This document shows positions 1 through 7,032 of a stretch of DNA of 11,923 nucleotides, piece after piece. Below the pieces are notes generated by a model that saw only the letters and a program-made list of their open reading frames with translations, ran no database searches and was not told the DNA's origin. The translations under genes were made by a program, and so were the position numbers. The DNA comes from Bordetella parapertussis. Its GTDB lineage: Bacteria > Pseudomonadota > Gammaproteobacteria > Burkholderiales > Burkholderiaceae_C. Every line of letters starts with the position of its first letter. Positions within the stretch are counted from its first letter, which is position 1. The DNA lies in contig CALQBT020000035.1 of assembly GCA_943328885.2 (NCBI GenBank), forward strand, positions 1-11,923, in the 5' to 3' direction.

Positions 1-1185
1 CCCGCGCAGGTCCAGCCGCATCAAGGTGCCGGTCATCGCGTCGAAACCGGTGGCGAGCACCAGTGCGTCGAAGCGGTGGTGCTCGCCACCGGCGATCAAG
101 CCGTCTTCGACGATCTCGCTGATCGGCTGCGCGCTGACATCGACCAGCTTCACGTTGGGCCGGTTGAAGGTCTCGTAGTAGCCGGTGTCAACGCACAGCC
201 GCTTGCAGCCTATCGTGTGCTGCGGCGAGAGCATGCGGGCGGTCTCGGGGTCGCGCACCGTCGCGCGGATCTTGCTGCGGACGAACTCGGCCGCCAACTC
301 GTTGGACTGCGCGTTGAGCAGCAAGTCGTCGAAGGTGCCCAGCAGACCGAAGCCACCGACCTGCCAACGCTGCTCGAACATCGCTTCGCGCTCGGCCGGC
401 GTGACCGCCAGCGCCGACACCGGGTTCGGCGGCGACTCAGACCCGAAACCACCGCGCATCAGCCGGTTGCGGGCGCGGAAACCAGCGTAATCGGCCTTGA
501 TGCGCGCCTCATAAGCCGGGTCGAGCGGCGCGTTGCGCGCCGGCACCGCATAAGTTGCGGTGCGCTGGAACACCGTGAGCGTGCTGGCTTGCTGCGCCAG
601 CACCGGGATCGCCTGCACCGCCGAAGAACCGGTGCCGATGATCGCGACCTGCTGAGCGCTGAAATCGACCTCTTCGTGCGGCCAGCGCGCGGTGTGGTGC
701 ACTGCACCGGCAAAGCGCTCCAGCCCTTTGAAATCGGGGGTGTTGGGCGATGACAGCGGGCCGCTGGCCAGCACCAGGAAGCGCGCGACCCTGGTCGCGC
801 CGCCCTCAGTGCTGACGACCCAATGCGCAGCCGCCTCGTCAAAGCGCGCGCCGGTCACCCGGGTGTTGAATTCGATGCCGTCGCGCAGCCCGAAGCGGTC
901 GGCGACATGGTTGGCATAGCGCAGCAACTCGGGCTGCGAGGCATAGCGCTCGGTCCAGCGCCAGTCCTGTTGCAGCTCCTCGGAGAACTGCAGCGAATAC
1001 TCCAGGCTCTGGATGTCGACCCGCGCGCCGGGGTAGCGGTTGAAATACCAGGTACCGCCGACGCCGGCAGCAGCCTCCAGCACCCGGGCCGACAAGCCCA
1101 GACCACGCGCCTTGTGCAACATGGTCAGGCCGGCGAAACCGGCGCCGACAATCAACAGGTCCAGGGCAGGCTGGTCAGTTTGCAT
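1..1185 (-). CDS. Class I Baeyer-Villiger monooxygenase (flavin-containing), C-terminus cut by window edge
   Basis: This is the first 395 residues of an FAD- and NADPH-dependent monooxygenase that inserts one oxygen atom next to a ketone to give an ester or lactone. Seen: FAD Rossmann motif GAGFAG at residues 14-19; GGTWYFNRYPGARVD at 43-57, typical of the family; the full Baeyer-Villiger fingerprint FxGxxxHxxxWP at 158-169 (F158, G160, H164, W168); a second Rossmann motif GTGSSA at 184-189; and KR at 328-329 in the context GCKRLCVDTGYYETFNRPNV, where Arg329 matches the catalytic arginine of phenylacetone and cyclohexanone monooxygenases. The VLATGFDAMTG block at 377-387 is also typical. Family members are usually about 540 residues, so roughly 145 lie beyond base 1. 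The ATG at 1185-1183 has GAGGTGG (1194-1200) eight bases upstream. It is the last gene seen of the minus-strand run, 97 bp after the P450. The substrate cannot be read from the sequence. Confidence 0.95.
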   Translation of the reverse strand, partial: MQTDQPALDLLIVGAGFAGLTMLHKARGLGLSARVLEAAAGVGGTWYFNRYPGARVDIQSLEYSLQFSEELQQDWRWTERYASQPELLRYANHVADRFGLRDGIEFNTRVTGARFDEAAAHWVVSTEGGATRVARFLVLASGPLSSPNTPDFKGLERFAGAVHHTARWPHEEVDFSAQQVAIIGTGSSAVQAIPVLAQQASTLTVFQRTATYAVPARNAPLDPAYEARIKADYAGFRARNRLMRGGFGSESPPNPVSALAVTPAEREAMFEQRWQVGGFGLLGTFDDLLLNAQSNELAAEFVRSKIRATVRDPETARMLSPQHTIGCKRLCVDTGYYETFNRPNVKLVDVSAQPISEIVEDGLIAGGEHHRFDALVLATGFDAMTGTLMRLDLRG

Positions 1186-1282
1186 CTCGAATTCCACCTC
1201 GCTGGGGCGGCGGCGGGATCGGGATCGATCACCCTGTCCACCGGGTTCGAGCATAGCGGGCAGCGCAGCCGCCGCACTGCGC

Positions 1283-2746
1283 TCAAGGCGACAGCATTGC
1301 GCGCTCAGTCAGGCGCATCGTCAGGCCCACTGGCGACATCGCGAAGGCCAGGCGTTCGCGCGCCTCGTTGCCGTCGGGGGTGTCGACCCCAGCGATGTCG
1401 AAGCCGCCCAGCAGCACGGCCAGCGCCATCTTCATCTCGAGCAAGGCCAGGTAGCGGCCCGGGCAAATTCGCGGGCCGGCGCCGAAGGGCATCGAGATCC
1501 GCTTGGCCGAACTCGCGACCTGGCCTGGCCCGCCCTCGCTGGTGAGCCAGCGCTCGGGCTCGAACGCCGCCGCACGCGGCAGATGGTCGTCGCTGACGCT
1601 GTCGCGGCGCAGCAGGCTGATCACCACCGTGCCGGCAGGCACCTGCACGTCGCCCACGCGCAGGTCATGCAGCGCTTGGAGCGGCATGATCGGCGCCACC
1701 GGCTTGAGCCGCATGGTCTCGTGCACACAGGCTTCGACATAGTCGAGCCGACCCAGTTGCTCCAAGGTCAGCGCGGCCGGGTCGCCGGCGATCTGGCGCA
1801 GCTCCTCGGTGGCGCGGGCCAGCGCAGCGGGGTGGCGCCACAGCAGGTGAATCGTCCAGGCCAGGGTGTTGGCCGTGGTGTCCTCGCCTGCCAGCAGCAT
1901 CGTCAGCACATTGCCCGACACCTGCGCATCGGTGATGCCGCTGTCGGGCGCGTCGGCGGCGACGATCATCGCTTCGAGCAGATTGCGCGGGTGGACGCGC
2001 AAATCGGGTTCCGCGGCCAGCCTGTCCCTGGCCTGGGCGATGAATCCCGCCACCGCCGCCTTGACCTCGACCAGGCTCTCGTCGAGCTGGCGGTCCGCGG
2101 CCGACCGCCTCCAGCGCCAGACCGGCAGCGGGGCGAGCAAGCGCCGGCCCAGCGCCGGAAAGATCTTGTCGAGATGCTGCTGGATCACGTTGTCGTCGGA
2201 CTCCAGCGTGTTGACCTCGGCACCGAAGGCCAAGCCGGCGATCGCGTCGACCGTGTAGCGCATCAGGTCGGCCTGCAGATCGATGGTTTGCCGCGCACGC
2301 GCTGCGGCTTGCCAGCGCCCGCGCAAGCGCTGCGCAACCTGCAGCAGCGACGGGAAGTAACCCTTGACATGCGCCGGGTCGAATCCCGCCATCACCATGC
2401 GGCGCTGGGCCCGCCAGGCGTCGCCGCTGGCACCGAACACGCCTGGCGGCAGGCCCATCTCGAGGCCGACTTGCTCGAGCTTGAGCGTGCGACGAAAGCC
2501 ATCCGGCCGGTCGCGCAGGATCGCTGCGACCAGCGCGTGATCCCCGACCACCAGGATGTGGCGACCGGCAGCGCGCAAGTGGAACATTGCCCCGAACTCG
2601 CGGCACCACTGCTCGAGCTGCAGGTGAAAACGCTTGGGCTCGATCTGGAACATGTTGCCCAGCCAGGGCAGGCCACGCGGTCCGGGCAAGTCGTCAATAC
2701 TGCGCAGCGCATTGCTTGCGGGTCGGTTGGCATCGATCACGGTCAT
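1283..2746 (-). CDS. Cytochrome P450 monooxygenase, 487 aa, soluble
   Basis: Haem-thiolate monooxygenase that probably hydroxylates or dealkylates a hydrophobic substrate. Seen: proline-rich start DLPGPRGLPWLGN (19-31); C-helix WxxxR (W111, R115); I-helix oxygen-activating AGEDTT (286-291); K-helix ExxR (E343, R346); PERW (397-400); haem loop FGAGPRICPG (421-430) with ligand Cys428. No N-terminal membrane anchor is visible. At 487 residues it is longer than the common bacterial class of about 400 and nearer the length of CYP102-like haem domains. No reductase domain is fused, and no ferredoxin or ferredoxin reductase lies in the window, so electrons must come from elsewhere. The open frame continues upstream into the FNT gene, but the start is the ATG at 2746-2744: it overlaps the FNT stop as ATGA (2746-2743), and the P450 fold begins just after it. 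Translational coupling to FNT is likely. Confidence 0.95.
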   Translation of the reverse strand: MTVIDANRPASNALRSIDDLPGPRGLPWLGNMFQIEPKRFHLQLEQWCREFGAMFHLRAAGRHILVVGDHALVAAILRDRPDGFRRTLKLEQVGLEMGLPPGVFGASGDAWRAQRRMVMAGFDPAHVKGYFPSLLQVAQRLRGRWQAAARARQTIDLQADLMRYTVDAIAGLAFGAEVNTLESDDNVIQQHLDKIFPALGRRLLAPLPVWRWRRSAADRQLDESLVEVKAAVAGFIAQARDRLAAEPDLRVHPRNLLEAMIVAADAPDSGITDAQVSGNVLTMLLAGEDTTANTLAWTIHLLWRHPAALARATEELRQIAGDPAALTLEQLGRLDYVEACVHETMRLKPVAPIMPLQALHDLRVGDVQVPAGTVVISLLRRDSVSDDHLPRAAAFEPERWLTSEGGPGQVASSAKRISMPFGAGPRICPGRYLALLEMKMALAVLLGGFDIAGVDTPDGNEARERLAFAMSPVGLTMRLTERAMLSP

Positions 2747-3591
2747 CGGGAGTCTCCAGTCGGCGGGGCGACATCGGCAAGGGGTTTGGTTTGGTCGATG
2801 GCCGCAGCGGGTCGCAGGTAGATCACCCAGTAGACCAGCGCGACCAGCACGCTGCCGCCAACGATGTTGCCAGCGATCACCGCCAGCAAGTTGGCCAGCA
2901 TGGACAGCAGATCGAGCGGCGCACCCAGCAGCAGCGCGAACGGAAAGAAATAAAGATTGGCGATCGAATGCTCGAAGCCCGCGGCGACGAAGCCGGTGAT
3001 CGGAAAGACGATCGCCAGCACCTTGTCGGTCAGGCTGCGTCCGCCCAGCGCCATCCACACCGCCATGCACACCAGCAGGTTGCACAGCACGCCGCGCCAG
3101 AAAGCCTCGGCCAGCGGCAGCGCGAGCTTGGTGCCGGCGATGCGGATCACCGCCTGGCCGACCGCCCCCTGGTTGAGCCCCGCCTGACCTGCGGCCCAGG
3201 CCAGCAGCGCCAACCCGGCCGCGCCGACCGCATTGGCCGCGAGCGCCACCGCCCAGTTGCGCAGCAGTTCGCCGGTGCTCAGCCGCCGGCTGGCCCAGGC
3301 CATCGCCAGCAGGTTGTTGCCGGTGAACAACTCAGCCCCGGCCACGGTGACCAGGATCAGCCCGAGCGAGAACACCAGTCCACCCAGCAGGCGCGAAGCG
3401 GCAAAACCCAGGCTGGCGTCGCTGACGACCAGCGTGTACATCAGCGCACCCAGGCCGATGAAAGCCCCGGCCAGCAGCCCCAGCAGCGCCAGACTCAGCA
3501 GCGGCAGCCTGGCCTTGACGACACCGACCTCGGCCACGCGCGCGGCGATCTGCGGCGGCGAATAGGCATCGAGCCCGAAGATCTCAGCCAT
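2743..3591 (-). CDS. Formate/nitrite transporter (FNT, FocA/NirC-like) family channel, 282 aa
   Basis: Inner-membrane pentameric channel for small monovalent anions (formate, nitrite, acetate, lactate and similar in known members). Seen: about six hydrophobic segments and the family landmarks GAELFTGN (85-92) with Thr90, GTKLALPLAEAFWRGVLCN (153-171) with Lys155 and Asn171, and GFEHSIANLYF (205-215) with His208. These correspond to the FocA gating threonine, central histidine and pore lysine, so the channel looks intact. The C-terminal tail after residue 260 is short and hydrophilic. The ATG at 3591-3589 follows AAGG by nine bases. The stop overlaps the P450 ATG by four bases, and DUF1993 lies 44 bp upstream. 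Neither formate dehydrogenase, pyruvate-formate lyase nor nitrite reductase is nearby, which is unusual for FNT genes and suggests a role in exporting or importing an acid tied to the oxidative genes (inference). The transported ion is not predictable. Confidence 0.93.
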   Translation of the reverse strand: MAEIFGLDAYSPPQIAARVAEVGVVKARLPLLSLALLGLLAGAFIGLGALMYTLVVSDASLGFAASRLLGGLVFSLGLILVTVAGAELFTGNNLLAMAWASRRLSTGELLRNWAVALAANAVGAAGLALLAWAAGQAGLNQGAVGQAVIRIAGTKLALPLAEAFWRGVLCNLLVCMAVWMALGGRSLTDKVLAIVFPITGFVAAGFEHSIANLYFFPFALLLGAPLDLLSMLANLLAVIAGNIVGGSVLVALVYWVIYLRPAAAIDQTKPLADVAPPTGDSR

Positions 3592-3635
3592 TGCATCAGG
3601 CCTTGTGGGTCAGGGTGGCCCGAGTATCGCTGCGC

Positions 3636-4145
3636 TCAGTAGCTGCCGACGTAGTCTTTCTTGCCGACTTCGACACCGTTGTGACGCAGCACCGCATAGG
3701 CAGTTGTGACATGGAAGAAAAAATGCGGCAGGCCGTAGTTCAGCAAGTAGGACTGGCCGCTGAAGCGCTTTTCCTTGGGCGTGCCCGCCTGGGTGACGAT
3801 CTCGCGCGTCTCGCAGCCCTCGAACCGCGCTGGTGCCAGGCCGTCAATGAAGGCCAGGGTCTTGGCGATGCGGGCCCGAAGGTCGGCAAAACCCTGTTCG
3901 CTGTCGTCGGATGCCGGTACCTCGGCGCCAGCCAAGCGCGCCGACACGCTCTTGGCAAAGTCACAGGCGACCTGAACCTGGCGCAGCAACGGAAACATGT
4001 CGGGGTACAGGCGCGCCTGCAACAGCGCGTTGGGCTCGATCTTGCGCGCTGCAGCGTGAGCCTCGGCGATCGTGAGCACATGGTTCAAGCCGCCCAGCAT
4101 CTGCTTGAAGACGGTGCTGGCGGTGGTGTAGGTCGGTGAGGTCAT
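3636..4145 (-). CDS. DUF1993 family protein, 169 aa
   Basis: Member of the DUF1993 family, small helical cytoplasmic proteins thought to be related to DinB-like four-helix bundles; biochemical role unknown. Seen: N-terminal MTSPTYTTASTVFKQMLGGL, then the C-terminal signature LPHFFFHVTTAYAVLRHNGVE (about 140-160) followed by VGKKDYVG, which is characteristic of the family. No signal peptide or membrane segment. Length is normal for the family. I chose the ATG at 4145-4143 because the longer open frame upstream runs antisense-like into the end of the amidase gene and lacks family character. Its ribosome-binding site is weak. It sits 79 bp after the amidase and 44 bp before the FNT gene, consistent with operon membership. 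A metal site cannot be assigned from the sequence alone. Confidence 0.85.
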   Translation of the reverse strand: MTSPTYTTASTVFKQMLGGLNHVLTIAEAHAAARKIEPNALLQARLYPDMFPLLRQVQVACDFAKSVSARLAGAEVPASDDSEQGFADLRARIAKTLAFIDGLAPARFEGCETREIVTQAGTPKEKRFSGQSYLLNYGLPHFFFHVTTAYAVLRHNGVEVGKKDYVGSY

Positions 4146-4224
4146 GGTCGCGCCCGGAGGGCAGGTGATGGAAGGATTCGTTGCAGGTGCATTGGAACAT
4201 CCGGGGCACCCTCCCCTTCCAGTT

Positions 4225-5628
4225 TCAGATCTCTGGGTGACGCTGGTGCCAATCGGTCGCACCCTGAAACGCATGGCCGGCACGCACCAGCAGGGCTTCG
4301 TCGAGATGGCGGCCGACCAGTTGGAAGCCAATCGGCAGTCCGGCAGACGTGAACCCGCCCGGCAGCGTGATCGTCGGGCTGCCCGACATGTCGAAGGGCG
4401 CGGTAAAGCGGAGAAAGTCGCTGCGCTTGGCCGGTTTGTTGAGCATCTCGGCGCGCTGGACCAGCGACAGGTTGCCGAAGGGGTGGACCGGCACCAGCAA
4501 CAGGTCGACGGTCTCGAACAGCTTGCGCAGCGCGCCCTTGAACACCAACCTCGCGTGCTCGATCTTCATCAGCTCCATGCCACCGACCTGACGGCCGGCG
4601 TCGATCAGCGCGGCCAGCACCGGTCCGTACTCGGCAGCACGCGACGGGTAAGTGGCCTGGTGCGCGATGGCGGTCTCGACGCCACACAGCCTGGCCCAGT
4701 CGGTGTACATCGTCGCGGTGCTGGCCGGCATCGTCACCGTCACCACGCTGGCGCCCAGGCCGGTCAACACCTGGCGCGCCTGGTCGATCACCCACGCGGT
4801 GTCGGCGTCGCAAACCCCGTCGACGTAATCCGCATCGAAGCCCACCCGCAGACCGGCAAGGCCCAGCCCCAAGCCGCCGAGATAGTCGGGCACCGGCGCG
4901 TCGAGCGAGGTCGGGTCTAGCGGGTCGGTGCCGGCCATCGCACCGAGCATGGCGCCTGCGTCGGCCGCCGACCGCGTCATCGGCCCGACATGGTCCAGGC
5001 TGTCGGCCAGCGCCAGCACGCCGTGGCGGCTGACCCGGCCCCAGGTGGGTTTCAGACCCGTGATGCCGTTCGCGCCAGACGGGAAGCGGATCGACCCACC
5101 GGTGTCGGTGCCAATCGCGCCGAAGCACAATCCAGCCGCGGTGGCCACACCCGACCCGCTGGACGACACACCCGTCCATTGCCCGGCGTGCCAGGGGTTG
5201 AGCGGTGGCGCGAGCGATGGATGGTGCGCCGAGTAAGCGCCTTCGGTCATGTGCAGCTTGCCCAGCATCACCGCGCCGGCGTCGAACAGCTTGCGCACCA
5301 CGGTGGCATCGGTCTTGGGCACATGGTCGTCGCGCAGCGTCGTGCCCCCGGTGGTACGAACGCCAGCGGTCTCGCACAAGTCCTTCAAGCCGATCGGCAC
5401 ACCGTGCATAGGCCCGCGCCACTGGCCGCGCCCGATCTCGTCCTCGGCCTGGCGCGCCTGCGCCAGTGCGAGCTCGGGGGTGACGGTGAGGTAGCTGCGC
5501 AGCGCCGGGTCCAGGCTGGCGATGCGCGACAGCATCGCCTCGGTGACTTCAACCGGCGAGAGCTTTCGAGCACGGTAGGCGGCACCGAGCTCGGTGATGG
5601 TGGCAAACGGCAGCGTGTCGAGCGGCAT
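4225..5628 (-). CDS. Amidase-signature (AS) family amidase, 467 aa
   Basis: Cytoplasmic hydrolase of C-N amide bonds using the Ser-cisSer-Lys triad. Seen: Lys82 in GLKDLC, cis-Ser155 in TGVSSSGSG, and nucleophile Ser179 in GTDTGGSIRFPS. The 24-residue spacing between the serines matches fatty acid amide hydrolase and bacterial relatives. The usual GGSSGGS loop is altered to GVSSSGSG. The C-terminal half carries SGSPTITLPGGF and LPIGFQLVGRHLDE, normal for the family. The length is typical of GatA-like and catabolic amidases, but there are no GatB/GatC neighbours, so a catabolic role is more likely than tRNA amidation. The ATG at 5628-5626 has GGAG (5636-5639) seven bases upstream. It lies 60 bp after the family VIII esterase and 79 bp before DUF1993. 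Possible substrates include aliphatic or aryl amides or carbamates; the choice cannot be made here. Confidence 0.93.
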   Translation of the reverse strand: MPLDTLPFATITELGAAYRARKLSPVEVTEAMLSRIASLDPALRSYLTVTPELALAQARQAEDEIGRGQWRGPMHGVPIGLKDLCETAGVRTTGGTTLRDDHVPKTDATVVRKLFDAGAVMLGKLHMTEGAYSAHHPSLAPPLNPWHAGQWTGVSSSGSGVATAAGLCFGAIGTDTGGSIRFPSGANGITGLKPTWGRVSRHGVLALADSLDHVGPMTRSAADAGAMLGAMAGTDPLDPTSLDAPVPDYLGGLGLGLAGLRVGFDADYVDGVCDADTAWVIDQARQVLTGLGASVVTVTMPASTATMYTDWARLCGVETAIAHQATYPSRAAEYGPVLAALIDAGRQVGGMELMKIEHARLVFKGALRKLFETVDLLLVPVHPFGNLSLVQRAEMLNKPAKRSDFLRFTAPFDMSGSPTITLPGGFTSAGLPIGFQLVGRHLDEALLVRAGHAFQGATDWHQRHPEI

Positions 5629-5688
5629 CGCGAAACTCCGGTTCAGGATGGGATCGGGCTGGCCTTGCGGCCAAGCCCGAGGGCAAAC

Positions 5689-6912
5689 TCAATCGACGAT
5701 AGCCCCGTACAGCAGGTTTTTAAGCTGGCCGCGGAAGTTGAAACTGCCTGAAGGCACCAGCTGGGTCATGAAGACCATGCTGAGCTGCTCCTTCGGGTCG
5801 ACCGAGAAAATCGTCGAGGCTGCGCCGCCCCAATAGTAGTCGCCGCCACCGAGCACCCCCGCGACGACCGGATCCATCGTCGAGGCGAATCCCAGGCCGA
5901 AACCGACGCCGGCGTTGGCGGTCTCGGAGAAAGTGCCGATCGCCGAGCTCATCAAGTCCTGACCACCCTTGAGGTGGTTCAGGTGCATCATCGCCAGCGT
6001 GCGCGGGCCGAGAATGCGCACGCCGTCGAGCTCGCCGCCGCGGCGCAGCATCTCGCAAAAGCGCAGGTAGTCGGCGGTGGTCCCTGTCAGGCCCCCACCG
6101 CCCGAGCAAAAACCGGGCGCTTTCAGGTAAGCGCTGGTGGCGGGGTCATCGATCAGCGACAGTTTCTTGTCGGCCCCGCGCTGGTAGTTCGCAGCCAAGC
6201 GCGGCTGCTTGTCAGCGCTGACCTGGAACGCGGTGTCGACCATGCCCAAGGGGTCGAAGATGTTGTCCTGCAGGTACTGGGCAAAGGGCTTGCCCGAGAG
6301 GATCTCGACCAGTGCGCCACAGGCGTCGGTCGCCAGCGAGTACATCCAGCGCTCGCCCGGCTGGTAGGCCAGCGGTATCTGGGCGAGCTTGTCCATGAAC
6401 GTGGTCATGCTGTCGCTGCCGCCGACACTGCGGACTTTCAGCGACTGGTAGAGTGGGTCGACTGGGTGCTGGTTGCCCACGCCAGGCAGGCCGCCGCCAT
6501 AGGTCAGGCCGGCGGTGTGGCGCAGCAGGTCACGCACGCTGACCGGGCGATGGGGCAAGTCGGTCTGCATCGCGTCGCCCTCGCCGCTGAGATAGACCCG
6601 CTGCCCGGCCCAGGACGGCACCCAGCGAGAGACCGGGTCGTCGAGTTGGAACAGGCCTCGCTCGTACAGACTCATCAAAGCCACCGAGGTGATCGGCTTG
6701 GTCATCGAGTAGATGCGAAAGATCGCATCATCAGCCATCGGCTTGGCCGCGGCCAAGTCCATCAGCCCGAAGCTGCGGAAATAAGCCGGGTGGCCGCGCC
6801 GGGTGACCGCCATCTGGCAACCGGCGATCCTGCCCTTGTCGATGTACTGGCGCTGCAGATGGTCAGTGATGCGCTCCAGCCGGTGGAGGTCCAGGCCGCT
6901 GGGGTGGGTCAT
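5689..6912 (-). CDS. Serine hydrolase, beta-lactamase fold (family VIII esterase-like), 407 aa
   Basis: Hydrolase with a class C beta-lactamase/DD-peptidase fold, most like family VIII carboxylesterases such as EstB, which cleave short-chain esters and often not beta-lactams. Seen: SxxK nucleophile motif S69-M-T-K72; Y191-S-L replacing the YxN motif (Tyr191 is the probable base); and WGGAAST at 361-367 replacing the KTG box, as in EstB-type esterases. HTAGLTYGG (132-140) and PGERWMYS (185-192) are typical of the family. No signal peptide is seen with the chosen start, so it is probably cytoplasmic. The ATG at 6912-6910 has only a weak GGA upstream; an in-frame start 20 codons earlier would begin almost at the poly-T tail of the preceding terminator and is less likely. 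It is the first gene after that terminator and heads the run ending in the BVMO. Hydrolysis of BVMO-derived esters or lactones is plausible but unproven. Confidence 0.9.
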   Translation of the reverse strand: MTHPSGLDLHRLERITDHLQRQYIDKGRIAGCQMAVTRRGHPAYFRSFGLMDLAAAKPMADDAIFRIYSMTKPITSVALMSLYERGLFQLDDPVSRWVPSWAGQRVYLSGEGDAMQTDLPHRPVSVRDLLRHTAGLTYGGGLPGVGNQHPVDPLYQSLKVRSVGGSDSMTTFMDKLAQIPLAYQPGERWMYSLATDACGALVEILSGKPFAQYLQDNIFDPLGMVDTAFQVSADKQPRLAANYQRGADKKLSLIDDPATSAYLKAPGFCSGGGGLTGTTADYLRFCEMLRRGGELDGVRILGPRTLAMMHLNHLKGGQDLMSSAIGTFSETANAGVGFGLGFASTMDPVVAGVLGGGDYYWGGAASTIFSVDPKEQLSMVFMTQLVPSGSFNFRGQLKNLLYGAIVD

Positions 6913-6980
6913 GGGGGTGTTCCGCGAAAGAGGGGGGGCAAGCGTCGCGCCAGTGCTGTCAGAGCCCGGCACCGAGCGCC

Positions 6981-7005
6981 AAAAAAAAGCGGCCCGAAGG
7001 CCGCT
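6981..7005 (-). terminator. Intrinsic terminator with UUCG tetraloop
   Basis: On the minus strand the RNA reads AGCGGCC-UUCG-GGCCGCU followed by a run of U residues (stem 7005-6999 and 6994-6988, loop 6998-6995, poly-A on the plus strand 6981-6988). It has a perfect seven-base-pair stem, an extra-stable C(UUCG)G tetraloop and an uninterrupted U-tract. It starts 28 bases after the stop of the exported hydrolase and separates it from the esterase-to-BVMO run. Confidence 0.93.
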
Positions 7006-7032
7006 AGAAGCATAACCGCGCGCAGTGCGTAC

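Noticed and set aside
1186..1282. GATC-rich stretch between the P450 and BVMO as an operator
   Set aside because: The repeats (CGGGAT twice, TGATCGATC) are short and asymmetrical, and no paired -35/-10 is seen. The gap fits an intra-operon spacer.
1040..2821. Long plus-strand open frame of 593 codons opposite the P450
   Set aside because: It is the antisense shadow of the P450 and part of FNT. It is rich in Arg, Gln, His and Gly, has no domain, and is typical of high-GC mirror frames.
2747..3085. N-terminal extension of the P450 frame to 600 residues (possible fusion)
   Set aside because: The added 113 codons lie inside the FNT gene in another frame and show no family character. The ATGA overlap and the conserved P450 start support the shorter form.
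2587..3642. Plus-strand frame of 351 codons opposite FNT
   Set aside because: Gln/Arg/His-rich low-complexity translation, antisense to clear transmembrane coding sequence.
4142..5422. Minus-strand frame of 426 codons overlapping the 467-aa amidase
   Set aside because: It is a same-strand, different-frame shadow, Arg-rich with no motif. The amidase frame carries the full catalytic triad.
5689..6912. True beta-lactamase or penicillin-binding protein
   Set aside because: The YxN motif is YSL and the KTG box is WGGAAS, a pattern of family VIII esterases. No signal peptide is visible.
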